Shown: positions 17,922-25,422 of the stretch, one piece after another
Numbering within the stretch: the stretch's first letter is position 1
Layout of the letters: every line of letters starts with the position of its first letter
Assembly (NCBI RefSeq): GCF_017948245.1
Contig: NZ_CP072865.1
Location: 2,381,501 to 2,445,500, forward strand
Origin: Rhizobium sp. NLR16a
Lineage (GTDB): Bacteria > Pseudomonadota > Alphaproteobacteria > Rhizobiales > Rhizobiaceae
Reading direction: 5' to 3'
Length of the DNA: 64,000 bases
Made by a program: the position numbers and the translations under genes
Notes under the pieces: generated by a model
The model's database searches: none
Seen by the model: the letters and a program-made list of their open reading frames with translations, nothing else
What the model was told of the DNA's origin: nothing

Positions 17922-18818
17922 TTGCCGCGCGTGTCGATCTGTATACCGGCCTACAAGCCTGATTTCTTTGAACTCACCCTGAAGAGTGCAATCGCGCAAA
18001 GCTATACGGATGTCGAGATCATCGTCTCGGACGATTGCCCGACGGACGCCATCGAGGCAATCTGTTCACGGTATTCCAGCCTCATTACTTATAGCCGCAA
18101 TCCCCATCCCGGCGAATACACCAATATCATGAGGCTCGCCGGTCTCGCCGAGGGCGAATACATCAAATTTCTGTTCGATGACGACGTGCTTAGCCCTTTC
18201 TGCGTGCAGTTTCTTCTTGAAGCGCTGGAGGCAACGCGCGGCAGAGGGACGAAACTTGCCTTTTCACCGCGGCATGTGATCGACGAGAGGAACAATTTCA
18301 TCAACCTGATCAACCATTTCCAGGTTGCCCAGGGTTTAAAGGTCATCGAAGGCCGGGATTTCATCCGCTTGACAGCCATGCATCACCTCAACCTTATCGG
18401 CGAATATTCGACCGTGATGATGCGCAAGGCGGACTGCTTCGATGAGAACGGCGAGTTCCGGCTTTTCAGACCGGAAAACGGTATCTTCCGCGGCCTTCTT
18501 GATCTCTCAGGCTGGATGGAGCTCGCCAAGGAAGGCGCATTCGTCGCCCATCCGCACCCGCTTTCCTATTTCCGGCAACATTCCAATTCCAAATCAAACC
18601 ATACCACGAACCCGATCTTCATCTACGCCATCATCTTTTACGAAGACATTCTGAATTATGCGCACGCCAACGGCTTCCTCAGCCCGCAGGATTTGCCGGT
18701 CTCCTATCGCAATCTGATCAATGTCTACCAGTATTGGCGCGCCGCCTTTCCGGAACTTGAGGCGAGGATCGCTCGCCTGAGCACACTGCTTGATGATACC
18801 GGGCGATGGAGCGCGTAG
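17922..18818 (+). CDS. Family 2 glycosyltransferase
   Basis: 298 residues from a TTG start with GGGGAGA eight bases upstream. The GT-A fold is plain: VSICIPAYKPDFFELTLKSAIAQSY, VEIIVSDDCPTDAIEAI (nucleotide-binding aspartates), and FLFDDDVLSPFCVQFL supplying the DXD motif. The second half has WMELAKEGAFVAHPHPLSYFRQH, usual in bacterial polysaccharide transferases. No membrane helices. It is the first clear gene of the glycan cluster and probably transfers a sugar to a lipid-linked acceptor at the inner face of the membrane. Donor and acceptor are unknown. Confidence 0.9.
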   Translation: MPRVSICIPAYKPDFFELTLKSAIAQSYTDVEIIVSDDCPTDAIEAICSRYSSLITYSRNPHPGEYTNIMRLAGLAEGEYIKFLFDDDVLSPFCVQFLLEALEATRGRGTKLAFSPRHVIDERNNFINLINHFQVAQGLKVIEGRDFIRLTAMHHLNLIGEYSTVMMRKADCFDENGEFRLFRPENGIFRGLLDLSGWMELAKEGAFVAHPHPLSYFRQHSNSKSNHTTNPIFIYAIIFYEDILNYAHANGFLSPQDLPVSYRNLINVYQYWRAAFPELEARIARLSTLLDDTGRWSA

Positions 18819-18931
18819 CGGTTTGGGGCCGCTCGATTCCGGCGAGCTTCGCGGTACCCGCAGGTTTCGCACAATTCTCACGATTTAATTGATGGTCGAC
18901 ATGGAGCGATCATGCAGGCAGAGGATTTCAA

Positions 18932-21304
18932 ATGATGCAGTTGATGGATGCTACAATGGCGGGTATCAGCGGACGCGAGCAGATCGTGCAGGCGTCTTTT
19001 TCCGTCGTCGTCCCCGCCTTCAACGCATCAAACGTCATTGGGCGATGCCTGCAGAGCCTATTAAGTCAGCAGGGGCAGACGGCATTTGAAATTATTGTCG
19101 TCGACGATTGCTCGGCGGACGACACGATCGCTAAAGCCGAAGAGATAGCTCGTGGGCATAATAACGTTAGTGTCCTGCGCCTCGACGGCAACGGCGGACC
19201 CGGTATCGCCAGGAATGCAGGGGTACTCAGAGCAAAAGGCGAATGGATTTGCTTTGTCGATGCCGACGACGTCGTCGAGAACAACTTTCTGGAGATGCTT
19301 CAAGCATCCGTCGAAGACCTCACGGATATCCTCGCGTTCAACTCCAGCCTTCATGACGCAGAAACCGGCAATAGCCTGAAAGCCAGCATCCGCGAGGATC
19401 TCGCCCGAGTCGAGGGCGCCGACAGGCTGGCGGATTATCTTCAGGATCGCGTTGATCGATCAGTCATCTTCCATCTGTTCCGCCGCCGTTTCCTCCTCGA
19501 CAACAACATCATGTTCCGGGGCGGCCTTCACGAGGACGTCGATTACATGTTTCACGCGCTGATGCGCGCGCGTTCGGTCAAGAGTCTCGACCGGCAGATC
19601 TACCGCAAGCTCGATACACAGGGCTCAATCGTCAATTCTCTCAGCACCCGTCACGTCGACGGCTTCTTCGATGCGCTCGACGCCATGCATGCGCTCGTGG
19701 CGGACACGCCTATGTGGCCTGACCTGAAAAATCCTTTCCTGACGGGCATCATCAACGTGACCGCGTCTCGCCTGCTCAGGCTGCTGCCCGGCAAGGTGGT
19801 CAAGCTCGAGGATGCCGGCAAGATCCTCTCCACGCTTCACGACCGTGTCGTGCGCTCAATGAAGCTTGCCGAGATCGTCTATCCCCTGCCGGTTCCGCCA
19901 TCCGGCTTCCGCACCAAATACCGGATCACCTTCGATGCCTTCATGAACGGCATGGAAAAAGGCGATACGACCGAAGATATGCTGAAAGTCTTCGCGGAAA
20001 TCGCGCCGAAGCTCTGGAGCTGCTACGACCTTCATCATTCCATTCTGCTCGGACCCGGCGAGGTGCGCACCTGCTGCAAGCGCTTCACCTATGAAGGCGA
20101 GCTGAAAGGAGATGTGGTTCTTTTTGGCGGTAACGGCAAGGACTTCGAGTTCACCTACGGCGATATCAAGCAGGCAAAGGATGCCCTGTTCCTCGAGATC
20201 AACCGAGACAACTCAGATGAATGCCGCGGTTGTCCCTTCTTGAAATTCGAGGATTGGGGGCGGCCGCTCAATCAGGGCGTCAAGTATCTTTCCTTCGAGC
20301 ATCACTCGCTTTGCAACATGCGCTGCACCTATTGCAGCGAGACGTATTTTGGCGGCAAGAAGCCTGCTTATGATGCGGGCGCATTTATTGACACGTTAAA
20401 GGATGCCAAGGCCCTCGAGAACATGGAATATATCGTCTGGGGCGGCGGCGAACCGACGGTCGAGCCGCGCTTCGACGAGCTGCTCAGCAAACTGGCTGAG
20501 GGCATTTCCAATGTTAAGCAGCGCGTCATCACCAACGCGACAATGTATTCGGAGCCCCTTGCAGACCTTCTCCGGAAGGATCAGGCTCATATCGTTACCA
20601 GCATCGACGCCGGAAATAGCAAGAATTTCAACGAGATTCGCAAGTACAAACATTTCGAGCGAGTATTCGAAAACCTCCGCCGCTATGCTGCCTGCTCTTC
20701 GCGCAACGTCGTCATAAAATATATTCTCTTGCCGGAAAACAGCTCCTCGGACGAACTCCGGCAATACGCCGACCTGATCGTCGAGAATGGCTTGACCGAT
20801 TGCAACTTCCAAATCAGCTGCGATTTCAAAACGGATCGCGTGACCGATGAGCAGTTAGTGTCGATCGTAGAACTTCACCATCTGCTGAGAGTTCGCGGCG
20901 CGCGTCTCATTTTCCTTGACGATCTCGTCTGGCAGCGGATCTTGACGGTTACGCCGGATACTCTGGAATTGCTGAAATCCAAGTTGGAACCTTCGGTGCT
21001 GGAGACGGCATTCGAGCCGGTCCATCCTAAGGGCGTTGTGGTTTGGGGGATTGGCGGACAAGCTCAGATCATTCGCCGCAAGTCGCAGTTCTTCAAAACG
21101 AGCAAGATCGCCTATTTCATAGATCCGCGCCCCGAAATGATCGGCCAGAGGCTCGGCGGCATCGAAGTGCGCGCTCCTCATTCGGCCCTGTCGGATGACC
21201 TGCCGATCATGATCGGCGCCGTGCAAAGCGCGCCGGAAATCTATGATCAGATTGAGGCCCTCGGCATAAGCCCCCAGCGGATCCTGCAGAAAGTCATCCT
21301 GTAG
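18932..21304 (+). CDS. GT2 glycosyltransferase / radical-SAM / Rossmann fusion
   Basis: 790 residues in four parts. Residues 21-~240: GT2 domain (FSVVVPAFNASNVIGRCLQS; VVDDCSADD; CFVDADDV with the DXD motif; GGLHEDVDYMFHAL). Residues ~374-436: a cysteine-containing stretch, GEVRTCCKRF (Cys381, Cys382) and DECRGCPF (Cys431, Cys434), resembling a SPASM-type auxiliary cluster site. Residues ~450-680: radical SAM, with Cys461, Cys465 and Cys468 in CNMRCTYC for the 4Fe-4S cluster and GGGEP at 504-508. Residues ~700-790: a small Rossmann-like domain beginning VVVWGIGGQAQ, like that of PglD-type proteins. GAGGA precedes the ATG. Inference: it transfers and also radically modifies a sugar. I know no characterised homologue with this domain order. 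Confidence 0.85.
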   Translation: MMQLMDATMAGISGREQIVQASFSVVVPAFNASNVIGRCLQSLLSQQGQTAFEIIVVDDCSADDTIAKAEEIARGHNNVSVLRLDGNGGPGIARNAGVLRAKGEWICFVDADDVVENNFLEMLQASVEDLTDILAFNSSLHDAETGNSLKASIREDLARVEGADRLADYLQDRVDRSVIFHLFRRRFLLDNNIMFRGGLHEDVDYMFHALMRARSVKSLDRQIYRKLDTQGSIVNSLSTRHVDGFFDALDAMHALVADTPMWPDLKNPFLTGIINVTASRLLRLLPGKVVKLEDAGKILSTLHDRVVRSMKLAEIVYPLPVPPSGFRTKYRITFDAFMNGMEKGDTTEDMLKVFAEIAPKLWSCYDLHHSILLGPGEVRTCCKRFTYEGELKGDVVLFGGNGKDFEFTYGDIKQAKDALFLEINRDNSDECRGCPFLKFEDWGRPLNQGVKYLSFEHHSLCNMRCTYCSETYFGGKKPAYDAGAFIDTLKDAKALENMEYIVWGGGEPTVEPRFDELLSKLAEGISNVKQRVITNATMYSEPLADLLRKDQAHIVTSIDAGNSKNFNEIRKYKHFERVFENLRRYAACSSRNVVIKYILLPENSSSDELRQYADLIVENGLTDCNFQISCDFKTDRVTDEQLVSIVELHHLLRVRGARLIFLDDLVWQRILTVTPDTLELLKSKLEPSVLETAFEPVHPKGVVVWGIGGQAQIIRRKSQFFKTSKIAYFIDPRPEMIGQRLGGIEVRAPHSALSDDLPIMIGAVQSAPEIYDQIEALGISPQRILQKVIL

Positions 21305-21512
21305 CGCTGAAACACTGATCGAAGCGATTGGAAGTCAACCGCCTCGATCAGCAAGCCTCGGGAAACGCCCGCAGCTTATGATTTTGATCACCGCGTCCGT
21401 TTTCGAGTCTTTGAACACCGCAAGCGGATGGAAGAGAGCTGTTGATCTGCAGCTCCAGCGGTTTGATGCGCAACGCCCCTAACTCGTCAGGGGATGTGGG
21501 AGGGATTTGAGA

Positions 21513-22694
21513 ATGACCAAGAGAGCATTGCTGGTCGGCAGCAACTTCAGCGCAGTTCCCCTTCTATTTGCCCTGAAGAGGCGCGGCCTGCATATTTCCG
21601 TGTGCGGAAACCGGCCGGATGAGCCCTGCCACGCGCATGCGGATCAGTCGCATTTCATCGACTACAGCGATCCGACCGTGTTGCTCTCCCTCGTCGAGAA
21701 CGGCGATTTCGATTTCATCGTGCCGACCGGCAACGACGTTGCCTATATGTCGACCACCTTCGTCGCCGGAAAGCTCGGATTCCCGCGCTTCGATTCCATG
21801 GAAACCGCGACGATCATTCACACGAAGCAGGCGTTCCGCAGCTTCACCGAGCAGTACGATATCCCTGCCCCACGTTCGGTGCGCTTGCATGGAGACTCGC
21901 CGGTCGAGACCGGCGAACTGCGCTATCCGCTGCTTGTGAAGCCAAGCGACAGTTTCAGCGGTCGTGGCGTCACGAAGGTTTTCGACAGGACAGAACTTAC
22001 CGACGCCGTCGCCGACGCCCGGCGCAACTCGCGCGCGGCGGAGATCGTGATAGAGGAATTCGTCGAAGGCAGCCTGCACAGCCATTCCGCCTTCATCAAG
22101 GATCAGGAAATCGTCTTCGACGTCTTCGTCGACGAATATTGCACAATCTACCCATACCAGGTCGATTCATCGAATCATCCGTCGCGGCTCTCCGAAACTG
22201 TTCGTTCGAAGACGCGTGCCATTATGGCGCGTGTCGTCAAGCTGCTCGGACTGCAGGACGGCCTCATCCATACGCAGTTCCTGTCAAATGGCGACGATGT
22301 CTGGATCGTCGAATGCATGCGACGCTGCCCGGGTGACCTTTACGGCTCACTTGTGGATCAGTCTCTCGGCATCGATTATGCCGACCTCGTCATAACGCTG
22401 CTGCTGGGCGAGGAATTTTCAGTCAATCCGCGCTTCAAACCGCCGCTGTTTTTTGGGCGCCACACCATCACCTCCGACACGCCCTCGACGCCGTTTTCCT
22501 TCTCACATTCCATTCCATCATCCGATGTCCGCATCGCGCAACTCAAGACCACCGGCAAGCCGATGAATTCGGCACCGTTCGACAAGCTGGCCATCCTCTA
22601 CGCCCGCTTCGAGACGCGAGACGAGATGCTGAAGGTGGTGCCGGATTTCAAGACCTTCATTTCGCTCCAAACGATGCAAGGAGACTTCGCATGA
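21513..22694 (+). CDS. ATP-grasp ligase
   Basis: 393 residues from the ATG at 21513, with GGGAGGG eight bases upstream. An N-terminal Rossmann-like preATP-grasp domain (ALLVGSNFSAVPLLFALKRRG; FIVPTGNDVAYMS) is followed by the ATP-grasp fold: Lys143 in LLVKPSDSFSGRGV (glycine-rich loop), EEFVEG at 181-186, and the metal ligand region DVWIVECMRRCPGDLYG at 262-278. The family joins a carboxylate to an amine or thiol using ATP, through an acyl-phosphate. In a sugar cluster it may attach an amino acid or acid to an amino sugar. Its stop overlaps the next gene's start as ATGA. Confidence 0.88.
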   Translation: MTKRALLVGSNFSAVPLLFALKRRGLHISVCGNRPDEPCHAHADQSHFIDYSDPTVLLSLVENGDFDFIVPTGNDVAYMSTTFVAGKLGFPRFDSMETATIIHTKQAFRSFTEQYDIPAPRSVRLHGDSPVETGELRYPLLVKPSDSFSGRGVTKVFDRTELTDAVADARRNSRAAEIVIEEFVEGSLHSHSAFIKDQEIVFDVFVDEYCTIYPYQVDSSNHPSRLSETVRSKTRAIMARVVKLLGLQDGLIHTQFLSNGDDVWIVECMRRCPGDLYGSLVDQSLGIDYADLVITLLLGEEFSVNPRFKPPLFFGRHTITSDTPSTPFSFSHSIPSSDVRIAQLKTTGKPMNSAPFDKLAILYARFETRDEMLKVVPDFKTFISLQTMQGDFA

Positions 22695-23905
22695 GCCGAT
22701 CAAGCCAAGGAGTACCGGAAAAGCTGCGCCTCGCGTTTCTGGGCGGCGCCGTCAATTCTGCTGTAGGCCGCGCTCATCGGGATGCAATCGAGCTTGATCA
22801 GAAATTCGATCTTGTCGCTGGCTGCTTCAGCCGCCATGAGGAGATCAATCGCGAGACGGCGGAACAGTACCGCATTTCACCGGAGCGCTGCCATGGCGAC
22901 TTCGATACTTTGCTATCGAAAGAAGCCGGCAACATCGATGCTCTCGTCGTGCTTACGCCGACGCAGCAGCATACGAAGCAGGTTGTCGGCGCACTCGAGG
23001 CGGGTATTCCGGTGATCTCGGAAAAGGCCCTTGCCGGTTCGAGCGCCGAGACGCGCACGATCGACAATGCGCGCAGTAATGGGACCTTTTTGGCCGTAAC
23101 CTACAATTACACGGGATACCCCATGCTCCGCGAAATCCGTGGCATGGTCGAGCATGGTGTTTTCGGCGAATTGCAGCAGATCCATATTGAGATGCCGCAG
23201 GAGAGCTTCCTCCGTTTCCGCCGCGACGGGACACCGATGACGCCACAAGATTGGCGCTTGCGCGACGGTCCCGTGCCGACGGTTTCGCTCGATCTCGGCG
23301 TTCATGTGCACTCGTTGCTTCATTTTCTTACCCAGCGAGAGCCGGAAGAAGTCTGCGCGACCAGCCAGAGTTTCGGCAACTTCCCGCAGGTGCTCGACAA
23401 TGTGCAGGCGCTCGTGCGATGCGCCGGCGGCCTGCATTGCAGCATGTGGTACGGCAAGACAGCCCTCGGGCAACGCAACGGCCTGCGTGTGCGGCTCTAT
23501 GGCTCCAAGGCATCAATCGAATGGCTTCAGGAAACCCCCGAAGTTGCCCATTTCTACGACCGCAACGGCCGCAAGCAGATCCTCGATCGCGCCAGCCCGG
23601 ATATCATGATCGCCAACGCTAGCCGCTATGAGCGGTTCAAGGCGGGTCATCCTTCGGGCTTCATCGAAGCCTTCGCGAATTATTATGCCGATCTTGCGGA
23701 CGCCCTCCTGCAGCGCAAGACCAATAGCGCACGCTTGCCCCATCCCTATGTGCTCGGGCTCGATGAGGCGGAAGAAGGACTGCGGCTGCTGGAAGCGATC
23801 GAACGCTCGCGGCTGGAAAAGCGCTGGATCGAAATTGAGCCGCGGGGCGTACGGCGCCCTGTGACAGAGCGGCTCGAAATCCAGGCTCCGCAACTGGCAC
23901 TCTAA
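22691..23905 (+). CDS. Gfo/Idh/MocA-family oxidoreductase
   Basis: 404 residues. N-terminal NAD(P) Rossmann domain (LRLAFLGGAVNSAVGRAHRDA; LVAGCFSRHEE; DALVVLTPTQQHTKQVVGAL), then the domain with VSLDLGVHVHSLLHFLT containing the putative catalytic His/Asp region. The usual EKP motif reads Glu111-Lys112-Ala113 (SEKALAG), a variation also seen in some subgroups. These enzymes oxidise or reduce sugars and nucleotide sugars at one carbon. Translation is coupled to the ATP-grasp gene by a 4-base overlap. It ends the rightward operon at a strong terminator. Substrate unknown. Confidence 0.9.
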   Translation: MSRSSQGVPEKLRLAFLGGAVNSAVGRAHRDAIELDQKFDLVAGCFSRHEEINRETAEQYRISPERCHGDFDTLLSKEAGNIDALVVLTPTQQHTKQVVGALEAGIPVISEKALAGSSAETRTIDNARSNGTFLAVTYNYTGYPMLREIRGMVEHGVFGELQQIHIEMPQESFLRFRRDGTPMTPQDWRLRDGPVPTVSLDLGVHVHSLLHFLTQREPEEVCATSQSFGNFPQVLDNVQALVRCAGGLHCSMWYGKTALGQRNGLRVRLYGSKASIEWLQETPEVAHFYDRNGRKQILDRASPDIMIANASRYERFKAGHPSGFIEAFANYYADLADALLQRKTNSARLPHPYVLGLDEAEEGLRLLEAIERSRLEKRWIEIEPRGVRRPVTERLEIQAPQLAL

Positions 23906-23925
23906 TCTGTCGTCTACAGGATGAA

Positions 23926-23960
23926 GAAAACGGCGTGATCGATGGTCACGCCGTTTTCTT
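23926..23960. terminator. Bidirectional terminator between convergent genes
   Basis: A perfect 13-bp stem: GAAAACGGCGTGA pairs with TCACGCCGTTTTC around a seven-base loop. A-run on the left and T-run on the right serve the rightward oxidoreductase gene and the leftward aminotransferase gene. Confidence 0.9.
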
Positions 23961-24121
23961 GTGAGTTGCCGGCTGCATGCGCGGTTTCGCAATTTCTTGT
24001 TTGGCAGGCCCCGCGTTCCAAATCCTGCTGACAAGGGAGGCCGCCTGGCCTATTGGCGAGGGATACCGCATAGCAGATCGTTTCTATCTGCGGTGCGACA
24101 TGACATCCGGCAGATCGTGTT

Positions 24122-25231
24122 TTAAACCGACTGGATCAGCCCGCAGACCTTGTCGACGATCTCCATCTCCATGTCCGGATAGATAGGAAGGCAGAGCACC
24201 TGTAGTGCTGCTTCGCTTGCGACCGGCAGGTTCGACGGCTGGGCGGAAGGCAGGCTGCGATACATCGAGAAGCTTGAAATCAGCGGATAGAAATAGCGGC
24301 GCGGATGAATGCCGTTTTCCTTCAGTAACTCGTAGAGCCCGTCGCGTGAAATGGGATAGCCAGCGCGGACGAGGATCGGGAAATAAGAGAAGTTGGAGAC
24401 GGTCTCGCCGGAACGGTTCAGGCATTCAATGCCCGCAACGCCGCGGAGCCGCTCGCGGTATGCACCGTCGATGAGCTCCCGCCTTTCGAGTGCAAACTTG
24501 ATGTATTTCAGCTGCAACAGGCCGAGCGCAGCGTTGAACTCGCTCATCTTGCCGTTCGTGCCCGGCGCCACCACGGTCACTTCATCGACGTAACCGAAGT
24601 TCTTCAGCTGGTCGATGCGGGTCTTCGTCTTGATGTCCGGGCAGATGATGGCTCCGCCTTCGAATGTGTTGAAAACCTTCGTCGCATGGAAGCTCAGGAT
24701 GGAGAGGTCGCCGTGATTGAGAACGCTTCCCCGTTCGTCTTCCACGCCGAAGGCATGGGCGGCATCATAGATGATCTTGAGATTGTAGAGATCGGCGATC
24801 TTCTGGATCGCATCGACGTCGCAAGGGTGGCCGTAGCAATGCACCGGCATGATCGCCGTCGTCTGCTGTGTGATCGCCGCCTCGATCTTCGCTGGATCGA
24901 GATTGAGGGTCACCGGGTCGATGTCGACGAAGACGGGCTTTAAGCCGTTCCAGAGAAGCGAATGCGAAGTGGCCACGAAGGAATAAGGCGTGGTGATGAC
25001 TTCGCCCGTGACGCGGAGCGCCTGAAGCGCCGTCAGCAGCGCAACGGTAGCGTTTGAAAAGAGGCTGATGTGCTTCACGCCGAGATGATTGCAGAGCTCC
25101 TGCTCAAGTTGCTCATGGAACGGCCCGCCATTGGTCAGGATGCGATTGCTCCAGATCGCTTCAAGCGAAGGAATGAATTCTTCAAGCGGCGGCAGGCTGG
25201 GCTTCGTTACGTAGATCTTTTCGTTTTTCAT
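24122..25231 (-). CDS. DegT/DnrJ/EryC1/StrS sugar aminotransferase
   Basis: 369 residues. PLP-dependent enzyme that aminates keto-deoxy nucleotide sugars. The internal aldimine lysine is Lys185 in SFHATKVFNTFEGG, and the PLP-binding aspartate is Asp156 in IIYDAAHAFGV. ILTNGGPFHEQLEQEL and LFSNATVALLTALQAL are family signatures. With the dTDP-4-keto-6-deoxyglucose made by rfbA and rfbB nearby, it could make a dTDP-4-amino sugar, or a 3-amino sugar if a ketoisomerase exists elsewhere; none is in the window. It is divergent from the large gene at 25423 across a 191-bp promoter region. Regiochemistry cannot be read from the sequence. Confidence 0.9.
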   Translation of the reverse strand: MKNEKIYVTKPSLPPLEEFIPSLEAIWSNRILTNGGPFHEQLEQELCNHLGVKHISLFSNATVALLTALQALRVTGEVITTPYSFVATSHSLLWNGLKPVFVDIDPVTLNLDPAKIEAAITQQTTAIMPVHCYGHPCDVDAIQKIADLYNLKIIYDAAHAFGVEDERGSVLNHGDLSILSFHATKVFNTFEGGAIICPDIKTKTRIDQLKNFGYVDEVTVVAPGTNGKMSEFNAALGLLQLKYIKFALERRELIDGAYRERLRGVAGIECLNRSGETVSNFSYFPILVRAGYPISRDGLYELLKENGIHPRRYFYPLISSFSMYRSLPSAQPSNLPVASEAALQVLCLPIYPDMEMEIVDKVCGLIQSV

Positions 25232-25422
25232 GACGCCGTCCAGGGTTGGGCCCTATCTCGGAAATGGGCCTGGTACGAACATCAGGGCTTAACCTGTTGC
25301 GAAGCTGACCAGCGAAATTCCTGTCAACAGTGTGGCGCAAGCTTCACGTCCAATAGTCGACCCCCATACGAATGCCGTATCGTGAATCACGAAGACGGCA
25401 GCTATTCGCGAAGGACGATACC

